A stretch of 64,000 nt of DNA from Aeromonas aquatica (GTDB lineage Bacteria > Pseudomonadota > Gammaproteobacteria > Enterobacterales > Aeromonadaceae), in contig NZ_JRGL01000088.1 of NCBI RefSeq assembly GCF_000764655.1, positions 1-64,000 on the forward strand. The letters run 5' to 3'. Of this stretch, positions 1 to 9,200 are shown piece by piece (position 1 is the first letter of the stretch; the number at the start of each line of letters is the position of its first letter). The notes below the pieces were generated by a model, which saw only the letters and a program-made list of their open reading frames with translations, was not told the DNA's origin and ran no database searches. A program made the translations under genes and the position numbers.

Positions 1-937
1 TGTCGTCGAGGGTGCCATCCCCCCTGAGCTTGTTGCCGTTGGCATCGACCGCATCCATCCCGTTGTCGTCGAGGGTGCCGTCCCCCCTGAGCTTGTTGCC
101 GTTGGCATCGACGGCGTCTACGCCGTTGTCGTCCACTCGGCCACCGGCGTGACGCTCTCCGCCCGCATGTTTGTCACCACCGGCATGGCGATCGCCCCCG
201 GCGTGCTCGCCCTTGCCATTGTCATTACTGCCATGGCTGCTGTCGTTGCCGCTGCTTCCACTGTTGTTTCCACCACCTCCGCTGCTGCCACTGCCACCGC
301 TTTCTCCGCCGCTACCCCCGTCCCCCCCTTTGTTGTGAACGATCAGCGAGTTGGCGATATAGCTGTGGCTGCCATCCAGGATCAGGTTGAACAGCGCCGT
401 GGTGGGGGGGCACTCGACGGAGTACAGCGACTCGACCAACAGTTCGCACGATTGGGGGGCCAGCGCCAGATTGCCGGTGATAGCGCCCGTCGTCGGCCCG
501 CACAGGATGCGCATGCCGGTGAACAGCGGCAGCACGGTCAGGGTCGGCAGCTCGGTGCGGGTCATGGCCGGGGAGATGGCCGCCCAGCCGCGGGAGCTCA
601 GGAAGGGGTGCTCCGCCGTGAAGAAGGGAGGCCGATGGTTGAGGCCGTAGAGCTTCCTGTTGCCCAGCATGACCCGCTCTATGGTCAGGATCCGGTTGAC
701 CTGGCCGTACTGGTCTTGCACCCGCTCTCCCGCCTGCAGGCTATCGATGGGCCGCTCGCTCCCGTCGGCCATCAGGATGCGGGTGCCGGCGATGAAGCAG
801 GACTTGGCATGGGCCTGGCTCAACTGCCATTCGTGGTGGGCGAAGTCATAGCTGAACGGGCTGGCAAACAGGGCGAGTGCGATGGCCGATCCCAGTAGCA
901 GTTTGCGCTGGCTGGGTTTGAAGGGGGGCTGTGGCAT
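1..937 (-). CDS. Secreted Hint-domain protein with glycine-rich linker and 21-residue repeats (partial)
   Basis: The protein starts at the ATG at 937-935 behind a GGAG-type ribosome site and runs off the left edge, so its C-terminus is missing. Residues about 11-26 form a signal peptide. A Hint (hedgehog/intein-type) domain follows. Its block A cysteine is C47 (SCFIAGTRIL), the block B TxxH is T107-H110 (FFTAEHPF), and it ends in a VHN motif at 200-202. All three autoprocessing motifs are therefore present. After residue 202 comes a Gly/Ser/His/Asp-rich linker, then tandem 21-residue repeats with a DDNGxDAVDANGN core. Hint domains of this type cleave or ligate peptide bonds next to the catalytic cysteine. 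Here the first residue after HN is Lys, so plain splicing is not expected and C-terminal cleavage is possible. The cellular role is unknown. The Asp/Asn/Gly pattern could bind calcium (inference). Confidence 0.85.
   Translation of the reverse strand, partial: MPQPPFKPSQRKLLLGSAIALALFASPFSYDFAHHEWQLSQAHAKSCFIAGTRILMADGSERPIDSLQAGERVQDQYGQVNRILTIERVMLGNRKLYGLNHRPPFFTAEHPFLSSRGWAAISPAMTRTELPTLTVLPLFTGMRILCGPTTGAITGNLALAPQSCELLVESLYSVECPPTTALFNLILDGSHSYIANSLIVHNKGGDGGSGGESGGSGSSGGGGNNSGSSGNDSSHGSNDNGKGEHAGGDRHAGGDKHAGGERHAGGRVDDNGVDAVDANGNKLRGDGTLDDNGMDAVDANGNKLRGDGTLDD
2..127. repeat. 63-bp in-frame tandem repeat, at least two copies
   Basis: Two nearly identical 63-bp units (2-64 and 65-127) lie head to tail inside the Hint-protein gene and continue past the window edge. 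They differ at only a few bases, mostly in one Asp-Ala or Met/Val codon stretch. Because 63 is a multiple of three, copy-number change would alter protein length without breaking the frame. Confidence 0.9.
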
Positions 938-1040
938 GGGGGACTCCTTGTCCGGCTGGGTTGACGGAATCAAGTATAGAGCGACCCTCCTCCGAGACCC
1001 GGATCGACTGTTGACAAAACGATCTCGCTGGAAAAACGTT

Positions 1041-1068
1041 TTGCGTTGGCCATAAAAGTGCGTAAAAT
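1041..1068 (+). promoter_or_regulatory. Possible sigma-70 promoter of uraA
   Basis: TTGCGT at 1041-1046 and TAAAAT at 1063-1068 are separated by 16 bp on the plus strand, about 175 bp upstream of the uraA start. This is a fair but not strong sigma-70 match. The divergent Hint gene starts at 937. Confidence 0.35.
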
Positions 1069-1190
1069 CGCGTATTCGATGCTTGTAGCAACGAATCCCG
1101 CCTAAAAAGCCAGTTTCATGCCCTCCCCAAGCAGTAAAAGGTAACAAATGACGCCTTGTTGCGCATTTCACGCCTTGAAAATGTGTTGTG

Positions 1191-1225
1191 ATGACTGAAA
1201 AGTGTCAATTATTCCTGTCAGTCAT
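1191..1225 (+). promoter_or_regulatory. Inverted repeat in the uraA leader
   Basis: ATGACTGA (1191-1198) and TCAGTCAT (1218-1225) are perfect 8-bp inverted arms around a 19-nt loop. They end 19 bp before the uraA start codon. This could be a leader hairpin or an operator; there is no poly-U run, so it is not a standard terminator. Confidence 0.35.
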
Positions 1226-1244
1226 CAAAAAATTAAGGACACCC

Positions 1245-2483
1245 ATGTTTTCCTTGGTCAAGCAAAGTGTCGCCGGGCTGCAAATTCTATTTGTCGCCTT
1301 CGGTGCCATGGTTCTGGTGCCCCTGCTCACCGGATTGAACCCCTCCATGGCCCTGCTTGGCGCCGGTGTAGGCACCCTGCTGTTCCAGCTCTGCACCCGT
1401 CGTCAGGTGCCGATCTTCCTCGGCTCCAGCTTCGCCTTCATCGCCCCCATCATCTACGCCACCCAGACCTGGGGACTGCCGTCCACCATGTTCGGTCTGT
1501 TTGCCGCCGGCTTCATGTACTTCATCCTGGCGGCGCTGATCCGCGTGCGGGGCATGGGCTTCGTGCACAAGCTGCTGCCACCCGTGGTGATTGGCCCGGT
1601 GATCATGGTGATCGGTCTGTCGGTCGCCCAGGTCGCCTGCAACATGGCGATGGGTCGGGCCGGAGGTGAGCAGGTGGTGGCGCCTGCCACCGCGCTGACC
1701 TTGGCGGGGATCTCCCTGGCGGTGACCCTGATCGCGGCCGTGTTCTGCAAGGGCTGGATCAAGCTTATCCCCATCCTCTCCGGCGTCATCGCCGGTTATG
1801 TGGCCGCGGTGCTGATGGGCCAGGTGAGCTTCGAGGGCATGGCCAACGCCCCCTGGCTGGCGCTGCCTCACTTCGAGACCCCGGAGATCAACTGGGCTGC
1901 TGCCCTGTTCATGCTACCGGTGGCCATAGCCCCCTGCATCGAACACATTGGTGGCGTGCTCGCCATCGGTGGCGTGACCGGGCAGGACTACACCAAGAAC
2001 CCGGGTCTGCACCGCACCCTGGCCGGTGACGGCATCGGGGTCTGCTTCGCCGGCTTCATCGGTGGTCCCCCCGTCACCACCTACGCCGAAGTGACAGGCG
2101 CCGTGATGATCACCCGCAACTTCAACCCGGTCACCATGACCTGGGCCGCGGTGTTCGCCGTCATCCTGGCTTTCTTCGGCAAGTTCAATGCGCTGCTCAC
2201 CTCCATCCCCATGCCGGTGATGGGCGGTATCATGCTGCTGCTGTTCGGATCCATCGCCGCCATCGGTCTCAAGACCCTGGTGGAGTCCAAGGTGGATCTG
2301 GGCCTGTCCCGTAACATCGCCATCGTCGCCGTGACCCTGACCGTGGGCGTAGGCGCGCTGGAGATGAAGATCGGTGACTTCGCCCTGGCGGGCGTGGGTC
2401 TGGCCTCGGTGGCCGCCATCCTGCTGAACCTGATCCTGCCCGCGCACTCCGAGACTGGCGGCATGGATGCCGCCAAGGATTAA
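1245..2483 (+). CDS. uraA: Uracil permease (NCS2 family)
   Basis: A 412-residue, strongly hydrophobic protein with about 14 predicted membrane segments. It is a nucleobase:cation symporter-2 of the inner membrane that imports uracil with protons. Family landmarks include the N-terminal GLQILFVAFGAMVLVPLLTG stretch, the QVPIFLGSSFAF segment and the AIAPCIEHIGG region, which carries the conserved His/Glu substrate-binding positions. The frame stays open upstream to 1188, but ATG 1245 has the AAGGAC ribosome site and gives the family's usual N-terminus. It is a single-gene unit closed by a strong terminator. The match is to UraA rather than the xanthine branch. Confidence 0.92.
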   Translation: MFSLVKQSVAGLQILFVAFGAMVLVPLLTGLNPSMALLGAGVGTLLFQLCTRRQVPIFLGSSFAFIAPIIYATQTWGLPSTMFGLFAAGFMYFILAALIRVRGMGFVHKLLPPVVIGPVIMVIGLSVAQVACNMAMGRAGGEQVVAPATALTLAGISLAVTLIAAVFCKGWIKLIPILSGVIAGYVAAVLMGQVSFEGMANAPWLALPHFETPEINWAAALFMLPVAIAPCIEHIGGVLAIGGVTGQDYTKNPGLHRTLAGDGIGVCFAGFIGGPPVTTYAEVTGAVMITRNFNPVTMTWAAVFAVILAFFGKFNALLTSIPMPVMGGIMLLLFGSIAAIGLKTLVESKVDLGLSRNIAIVAVTLTVGVGALEMKIGDFALAGVGLASVAAILLNLILPAHSETGGMDAAKD

Positions 2484-2514
2484 GGCGCTGCCCATCCTTC
2501 ATCCGTGTTCGCCA

Positions 2515-2547
2515 AGAGGCCACCTTAGGGTGGCCTCTCTTATTTTT
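2515..2547 (+). terminator. Rho-independent terminator of uraA
   Basis: 10-bp arms AGAGGCCACC/GGTGGCCTCT with a TTAG loop are followed by TCTTATTTTT, 30 bp after the uraA stop. Confidence 0.9.
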
Positions 2548-2674
2548 GGCTCAGCCTCATCTAGCCCGGTCTCCCCCGGTTCGGTGGCCTGTCGCAGGAG
2601 CCGGCGTCCCGACACACGGCCCTAGAGCTTGGCGACTACAATCATGGGCGTCGTTCACGATCGAGGAGATGGCG

Positions 2675-3412
2675 ATGAAGAAGGCATGGATCCTGGCCCT
2701 GCTGGGGCTGATATGGGGTGGCGCGGCCCAGGCTGGCGCGGTGCGCTACGCGGTCGATGGGCAGCCGTTTGAGGGCTACTACCTGGCGGCCGGCAAGCAG
2801 GCCCCGCTGGTGCTGCTGGTACACGACTGGGACGGCCTGACTGAGTACGAGATCAAGCGGGCCGAGATGCTGGCGGCGCTCGGTTACAGCGTGTTCGCGG
2901 TGGATCTGTTCGGGGCAGGGGTCAGGCCGACCGCCGTGGAGGAGAAGAAGAAGCTCACCGGCGCTCTTTATCAGGACAGACCCAGGATGCGCAAGCTGCT
3001 CGCCGGGGCCCTGGCCGAGGCGGGCAAACTCGGTGGCCGCCTCGACAACGCGGTGGCGCTCGGGTACTGCTTCGGCGGGGCCGCCGTGCTGGAGCTGGCT
3101 CGCAGCGGCGCCGATCTCAAGGGCGTGGTGAGCGTGCACGGTGGGCTTGAGACCCCAGCCGGGCAGGATTACAAGCAGACCAAGGCCAGCCTGCTGATCC
3201 AGCATGGCAGCGCGGATCAGGCGGTGTCGCTTGATCAGTTCGCTGGGCTTATCTCCGAGCTGGAGAGCGCGGGCATCAAGCATGAGGCGATCAGTTACAG
3301 CGGCGCCCCCCATGCGTTTAGCGTCTTTGGCTCCGAGAATTACCGCGCCGATGCCGATGCCAAATCCTGGCGGCGCTTCACCGAGTTTCTCGGCGAGGTG
3401 ACCAAGGGGTAG
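2675..3412 (+). CDS. Secreted dienelactone hydrolase family protein
   Basis: A 245-residue alpha/beta hydrolase. A signal peptide (KKAWILALLGLIWGGAAQA) is probably cut after residue 20, so the enzyme should act in the periplasm. The dienelactone-hydrolase catalytic triad is visible: Cys132 in GYCFGG, Asp181 in GSADQAV and His213 in APHAFSV. VLLVHDWDGL near residue 50 fits the oxyanion loop. These enzymes hydrolyse lactones or esters; the substrate here is unknown. ATG 2669 and ATG 2675 are both in frame. The GAGGAG at 2662-2667 is correctly spaced only for 2675. It stands alone on the plus strand. Confidence 0.85.
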   Translation: MKKAWILALLGLIWGGAAQAGAVRYAVDGQPFEGYYLAAGKQAPLVLLVHDWDGLTEYEIKRAEMLAALGYSVFAVDLFGAGVRPTAVEEKKKLTGALYQDRPRMRKLLAGALAEAGKLGGRLDNAVALGYCFGGAAVLELARSGADLKGVVSVHGGLETPAGQDYKQTKASLLIQHGSADQAVSLDQFAGLISELESAGIKHEAISYSGAPHAFSVFGSENYRADADAKSWRRFTEFLGEVTKG

Positions 3413-3688
3413 GGCCACCTTTGGTGGCTGCCATGACCAAGCCGCTAATGCCTTGTATCTGCACCTGTTTAGGATGCAGCTGGCGGGAGGGCCCGCAGAA
3501 GTTCAGTGGAAGCTGGTTATACTCATTCAATGAGGTATTCGTATCTGGTGAGAGTCGATGAGGCACCGGACTCTGATCACTGATAGTGGGTCACTGGAAT
3601 TGCCTCAGACTTGTCCTGGATAAGGAGATGGACTGTCCATACAGGATGAAAGCCTTATCCCTGTGGTTATATGCGAAGGAGTAATGAC

Positions 3689-4267
3689 ATGCGTGACTTG
3701 CGTCTATGGAGTCCGATTTTGATCATGGTGCTGCTGCTGGGTTGTGCCTCCAAGGGAGACACCCCTACCGAGCAGCGCAACCACATTCAGCAGATGCGTC
3801 AACAGACGCTGTCCACGCTGTATGGACAGAATCCGAACATCAGGCAGGAAGTGGCAAGATCCAAGGGTTATGCCGTCTTTGCCAATGTTAACAACAACCT
3901 GCTACTGATCAGTGCGGGCAGCGGCTATGGCGTGCTGCGTGACAACCGGACCGGCCGTGATACCTATATGAAGATGGCAACCGCCGGGATGGGGGTGGGT
4001 ATGGGGATCAAGAAATTCCAGGCCTTGATCATCTTCAACGATGCCACCGCCCTGGACAGATTCATCACCAGCGGCTTCGATGCCAGTGCCCAGGCGGATG
4101 TGGCGGCGAAATCCGCCGACGATGGCAAGGTGGTGGTCAGCGAGGCGGCCAACGCCGACTTCCAGAAGGTGAAGATGTATCAGCTCACCGAGAAGGGTGT
4201 CGCGGTGCAAGCCACCATGCAGGGTTACAAGTACTGGCCGGATGACGAACTCAACGGCACCAAATAA
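3689..4267 (+). CDS. YSC84-type lipoprotein
   Basis: A 192-residue lipoprotein with the lipobox LLLGC (lipidated Cys19). It should be anchored in the outer membrane or periplasmic face. The mature part matches the YSC84/SYLF-like lipid-binding family: SKGYAVFANV, the GSGYGVLRDNRTG stretch, MKMATAGMGVGMGIKKF and LIIFNDATALDRFITSG. The start at 3689 is set by AAGGAG at 3676-3681, 7 bp upstream; an in-frame ATG at 3671 lacks a ribosome site. The function of these bacterial lipoproteins is not settled, though lipid association is likely from the fold. It is a single-gene unit with its own terminator. Confidence 0.85.
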   Translation: MRDLRLWSPILIMVLLLGCASKGDTPTEQRNHIQQMRQQTLSTLYGQNPNIRQEVARSKGYAVFANVNNNLLLISAGSGYGVLRDNRTGRDTYMKMATAGMGVGMGIKKFQALIIFNDATALDRFITSGFDASAQADVAAKSADDGKVVVSEAANADFQKVKMYQLTEKGVAVQATMQGYKYWPDDELNGTK

Positions 4268-4291
4268 TACCCGTATTGCTTGCAACCTCTG

Positions 4292-4329
4292 AAGACGCGG
4301 TGCTCTGGTGAGCACCGCGTCTTGTTATT
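4292..4329 (+). terminator. Terminator after the YSC84 lipoprotein gene
   Basis: Perfect 14-bp arms AAGACGCGGTGCTC/GAGCACCGCGTCTT with a TGGT loop are followed by a T-rich GTTATT. It lies between convergent genes. Confidence 0.85.
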
Positions 4330-4385
4330 CAAGGCACTCATTCCCCTGCTGGCACATGGACCCGATGGGGCATGCCGCCGGTACC

Positions 4386-5387
4386 TCACTCCAGCGCCAA
4401 CACCCTCACCCACATGGCCCCTCTCCCAACTGGCTGGCGGGATAACAGCGTCAGAGACCCCGTCTCGGGGGCGATGCTGTGCAGGGCCAGATCCTGGGAT
4501 TCCTGCCCGGTGACCACCAGATAGTGGCCGCTGTGGTCGATGGCAAAACCGCGGGGGCAGGGCTCGGTCGGGAAGTGGGCGAGGGCGGTCAGCTTGCCAT
4601 CTTCTTCATCGACTTCAAACAAGGTCAGCAGGCTGCTGGCCCGCTCACAGGTATAGAGATAACGGCCGTTCGGGGTGAGGTGAATGTCCGCCCCCCAACG
4701 TTCCCCCTCATAGCCTGCCGGCATGATGTCCAGACTCTCCCGCGCGCTGATGCATCCATCCGCCTCCCTGTGGTAGCGATTGAGAGTGCAATCGAGTTCG
4801 TTGAGGCAGTAGAGATCGCCATTGGTCGGGTGCAGCGCCAGATGACGGGGCCCGGCGCCAGTGGCGGTGTGAATGTCCCCCAGGGGATGGGGCTCCAGCC
4901 GGTTTTGTTCATTCAAGGCGAAACGGCGAATGGCATCGTTCTTGAGACAGGCCACCAGCAGCTCCTGCTCGCCCTGCTCTGTTGTCAACAGGGTCACCGA
5001 ATGGGCAGCCATCAGCTGGTCGATGCGCTGGTGCGGTGCCAGCACCCGACCGGCGGCATCCATGGGCGAGACGCTGACATGGTCGAAGGCGTAGGAGGCG
5101 GCGAAGAACAGCTTACCTCGTGCGTCGGTGCAGGTGTGGGAAGCACTGCCCACGAGCGGGGCCGATACCGGCGTCCCGAGCCGACCGTCCGCCGCTATGG
5201 GGTAGCTCAGCACCTTGAAGTCGGGCCGCACGCCTGCGTAGAGCCAGCGTTTGTCCGGGCTGATGACCAGCGGCTGCACCTCCCCCCCGGTCTGTACTTC
5301 TTGCAGCGGGACCAGCTCATGGTCCTTCAGTTGAAAGACATGAATAAACCCGCTCACCGGGTTGGCGACATAAACCACTTGCTGCAT
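4386..5387 (-). CDS. pgl: 6-phosphogluconolactonase (beta-propeller, YbhE type)
   Basis: A 333-residue seven-bladed lactonase that hydrolyses 6-phosphoglucono-1,5-lactone to 6-phosphogluconate, the second step of the oxidative pentose phosphate pathway, in the cytosol. It aligns along its whole length with E. coli Pgl. Shared stretches are QPLVISPDKRWLYAGVRPDF, TGAGPRHLALHP, RWGADIHLTPNGRYLY and CPRGFAIDHSGHYLV. The start at 5387 has AGGAG 8 bp upstream and gives the family N-terminus MQQVVYVANP; the frame is open 41 codons further but with no support. It is not near other pentose phosphate genes in this window. Confidence 0.93.
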   Translation of the reverse strand: MQQVVYVANPVSGFIHVFQLKDHELVPLQEVQTGGEVQPLVISPDKRWLYAGVRPDFKVLSYPIAADGRLGTPVSAPLVGSASHTCTDARGKLFFAASYAFDHVSVSPMDAAGRVLAPHQRIDQLMAAHSVTLLTTEQGEQELLVACLKNDAIRRFALNEQNRLEPHPLGDIHTATGAGPRHLALHPTNGDLYCLNELDCTLNRYHREADGCISARESLDIMPAGYEGERWGADIHLTPNGRYLYTCERASSLLTLFEVDEEDGKLTALAHFPTEPCPRGFAIDHSGHYLVVTGQESQDLALHSIAPETGSLTLLSRQPVGRGAMWVRVLALE

Positions 5388-5537
5388 GGCAGGCTCCTGA
5401 TAGTGACGGGGGCGATGATGGGGTTGCCGCCATGTCACTGGGAAAAGGGATAAGGATCTGACGGGATGGTCGCACGGATAGGACCTGGTATCCAACAAGC
5501 CTTGCACCACGCTATGGACCTTCCTCTACGGAGATGG

Positions 5538-6149
5538 TCAGCCTAACTGCCCCCAGATCTCTTGGATGACGGGCAGCACCGACAGGGCCAGCAGCGCCGC
5601 CATGGCATGGTTGAAGTTGCGGCGGGCACGGGGGCTCGTTAGCCAGCGTTTGAGCAGGGTGCCGCACAGGAGCCAGAGCCCGACGCAGGGGAAAGAGACG
5701 ATGAAGAAGGTCAGGGCTATGGTCAGATTCTGCTGGTAGAAGCCGGCACCGGCACTGGTGAAGGCGGCGATGGCACCGGTGGCGACCACCCAGGCCTTGG
5801 CATTGACCCATTGGAACAGGGCGCCCTTGAGGAACCCCAGGGGGCGGGCAGAGGCGTCTCCCGTCACCTCGTCGGCGGAGCGGGCAATCAGCCAGGCCAG
5901 GTAGAGCAGATAGAGGGTGCCCACACACTTGATGACGAGGTGCAGGCTGGGGAAGAGGCTGAACAGCTGACCGAAGCCCAGTCCTACCAGCAACAGCATC
6001 AGGGTGAAGCCGACGCAGATCCCCATGAGCAGCGGCAGGCTGCGCCTGATCCCGAAGTTGGCACCGGCGCTCATCACCATGATGTTGTTTGGGCCTGGAG
6101 TGACCGATGCCGAGATGGCAAAGAGCACCACGGCGTAGAGATAGTCCAT
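5538..6149 (-). CDS. LysE/RhtB-family amino acid exporter
   Basis: A 203-residue inner-membrane protein with about six membrane segments. The family signature near the N-terminus is present (SVTPGPNNIMVMSAGANFGIR), as is the WVNAKAWVVATGAI motif in the middle. Members export amino acids or their analogues by proton exchange; the substrate cannot be read from sequence. The start at 6149 follows GAGG at 6 bp. An alternative ATG at 6170 would add seven residues. It lies downstream of the strong mscK terminator and is probably transcribed alone. Confidence 0.85.
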   Translation of the reverse strand: MDYLYAVVLFAISASVTPGPNNIMVMSAGANFGIRRSLPLLMGICVGFTLMLLLVGLGFGQLFSLFPSLHLVIKCVGTLYLLYLAWLIARSADEVTGDASARPLGFLKGALFQWVNAKAWVVATGAIAAFTSAGAGFYQQNLTIALTFFIVSFPCVGLWLLCGTLLKRWLTSPRARRNFNHAMAALLALSVLPVIQEIWGQLG

Positions 6150-6219
6150 TGCGATCCTCGTGGGTGACATTCCGTTGTCTTCCCTATATTGGGGGCTTGC
6201 TCCCGCTTTCAAGTCCGGC

Positions 6220-6272
6220 TGCCCAGGTAAAAAAACAGGCTCCAATGAGGAGCCTGTTTTTTTACCTGGGCA
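6220..6272 (-). terminator. Long perfect terminator hairpin behind mscK
   Basis: Perfectly complementary 24-bp arms (6220-6243 and 6249-6272) enclose a 5-nt AATGA loop. The stem includes a 7-bp A:T block, so it could act in both directions. It lies just after the mscK stop and 70 bp before the LysE-type gene. Confidence 0.9.
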
Positions 6273-6283
6273 GGAGGTCGGGA

Positions 6284-9200
6284 TCAGGCCGGCTTGCCAC
6301 CATTGGGCGGCGGCAGGGCCGGGCGGGACTCTATCTTCTGCTCATCCCCTTGTCTGTTTTTGATGTGGACATCCATCTGGTTGAACGCGATGTCGATGTT
6401 GTGTTCACGGAACAGCACATCTATCCGGCGGTTCAGCTCATCGATGGCCGGGTTGCGATCACCGAGCTCGCTCACGAAGAAGCGCAGCTCGTGATCCAGG
6501 GTGCTGGCGCCGAAGGTGAGGAAGTAGACGATGGGGGCAGGATCCTTCAAGACCCGGCTGTTCTCCGTGGCGGCCTGCATCAACAGCTTGCGGGTCAGCT
6601 CCAGGTCCGAGCCATAGGCCACCCCGACCCGGGCGATGACCCGGGTGACGGTGTCGGACAGGGACCAGTTGACCAGTCGCTCTATCATCAGCTGCTGGTT
6701 CGGGATGATCACCTCCTTGCGGTCGAAGTCGGTGAGGGTGGTCGAGCGGATGCGGATCTTGTTGACCGTCCCCGAGATGGTGCCGATGGTGACTGTGTCG
6801 CCGATCCGCACCGGACGCTCGAACAGTATGATGATGCCGGAGATGAAGTTGGAGACGATCTGCTGCATGCCAAAACCGATGCCCACCGAGAGACCGGCGG
6901 CCAGCCATTGCAGTTTCTCCCACTGGACTCCCAGCATGGCCAGCGCCGTCAGGCTGCCTATCCCGATCAACGCATAGTTGAGCATGGTGGTGAAGGCGTA
7001 GGCGGTGCCCTGGGCGAGGCGCAGCTTGGAGAGCACCAGCACCTCGAGCAGGCCTGGCAAGTTGCGGGCAAGGGACAAGGCCGCGCCGAACAGGAACAGG
7101 CCGGTCAGCACATCGCTCAGGCTGATGGGATAGAGCACCGCATTGGCGCCGGTGCCCTCACTCTTGTGCCAGAGCACCACGCTGTCGAGGTAGGTAAATA
7201 CGGCGACCAGATCGGACCAGAGCCAGTAGAAGGCGACGCCGAACACCAGCAGCAGCATGATCCGGGTCAGGCGCAGGGACTGCTGGCTGGCATCCTCCAG
7301 ATCCATGGGCTGCTCTTCGATGGCCTCGCCCCCTTCCGCATCCTCCTGGGACCTGTGCTCCCGCTTGGCGACGGCGCGGCGATAGGCGAGGCGGCGGGCC
7401 GCCAGCTCAAGACCCCGCAGGGCGGTGCGGTAGACCAGGCCCCAGATGATGATGAGGTAGAAGGATTCGATCAGCCGGCCGGTCAGCTTCAGGGCCGTGT
7501 AGTAGTAGCCGAGCGCCGCCAGCACCATGAGCGCCAATGGGGCCAGTGCCAGGGCGACCGCCGTCAGGGTCTGCACCATGCTGGCCTCGCCCTTGATGCG
7601 GGCGCGGGAGATGGGCAGCACCAGGTAGGCGGTCAGGCCGAGCAACAACAGGGTCAGGGCCTGCCCGATCACGTCGTTGCCAAGAGACGAAGGTTCTACC
7701 ACGGCCTTGGTCGACAGCATGATGAGCGGCAGCAGGGGGAACCAGAGGTAGCGCATGCTGTTGCGCTTGGCTTGCAGCTCGGCTCGTGGCAGGCGGAAGT
7801 GAGACTCGCCAATGCCGCCGGGACGCATCACCGACAGGTAGACGCTGAACACCAGATAGCCCATAGCCAGGTTCAGGGTGATCTGAAAGATGAGCTTGGG
7901 GCTCAGCAGACCACAGTACGTCAGCCAAAGGCCGGCGGCCAGGATGAAGAGGCTGCCGGGCAGGCGCTGCAGCACGGTGTAGAGCAGGGCGCGCGGGGTG
8001 TGCCACTGGCTGTCCTGGCGGAAACGGCCGAGATCCTTGGTGATCGCCTGCTGGCGTTTGAGGAAGGTCGGCCGCTTCCACAGCAGCAGACCACCCACCA
8101 GCAGCAGCGGGAAGGCGAGCAGGGAGACCGGCAACAGCACCTCTCCCCAACCGCTCCAGTCGGGTTTGAGCACCCAGTCGGAGGCTTGCTTGTAGGCCTG
8201 GGCAGGCCAGTTGATGAACCACTTGCCATCGATGGGCTTGTTGCTGCTGACCCAGAAGATGTGTTGTTGCAGGGTGAACTCGATGGAGGCATAGACCCGG
8301 GTCAACTGCTGCTGGGTCAGCTGCAAGCTGATGGCATTGGTCAGCTGGCTGTCGAGCTGGCGGTTGAGCTGATCGAGCAGGCTGATGCGGGTGTCGAGCA
8401 GCTTGGCGAGGCTGGCCTTGTCTTCCTCGCTGACCGGCTCGCTGCTGCTGGCTACCAGGTTGTCCAGGTATTGGGTCTTCTGAAACAGCTGATCCCGCTG
8501 TTGGCTCAGTTCGAACTGGGCCAGGTGCAGGTCGGCTATCTGCTCCTCCAGGTTCTTCACCAGGGTGGAGGGCGCGGCCTCCAGCTGTTGGTAGAGCTGG
8601 TAGAGGATGCGCGACAGCAGCAGGTTGCCCTTGAGCATCTGCACCTGTTCGTTGAGGTTGCGCTCGGTCTGGGTGCCGCGCTCCAGCCAGCTCTTGGCCT
8701 GCAGGTTTTTCTGTGCGAGCGAGTTCAGGTTGGTGGTGGCCGCGATCAACTGCTGGCTGAGCTGGTAGTTGATCTCCTGCTCTTTTTGCACCAGCGGGTT
8801 GTCTGCGATGGCCACCAGCTCACCGGTCTGTTCGGCGGCCTTCTCGGTGTCGCCGAGGCGTTTGGCGCTGCTCTGCTCCTGCAGCGCCAGCAGCTTATGC
8901 TCCTCGCTGGCGAGGCGCGCGCTCTGGTAGTCGCGCTGCTTGACCGCGAGATCCTGCATGCTGGTGCGGTTATCCAGCTCCTTTTGCAGGTTCGCCAGTT
9001 GCAAGTCCAGCAACACCAGCTCGGTATTGAGCTTCATCTTCTCGGCGCTGCTGATGCTGTCACCGGAGTTCAGGCGGGAGCGGATCTCCTGGCTGCGCTG
9101 ATAGGCGCGGCTCATGTTGGCCTGGGCCCGCTCGGGCAGGGTCTGCAGGCTGGTGATCTGACTGCCGATGGTGCCGAGGGCCTCCTGGGCCTCCTGCAGG

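Noticed and set aside
1031-1046. A PurR-like box upstream of uraA (AAAACGTTTT with GCGT)
   Set aside because: The right half has one extra T relative to the consensus spacing, and the left half does not match.
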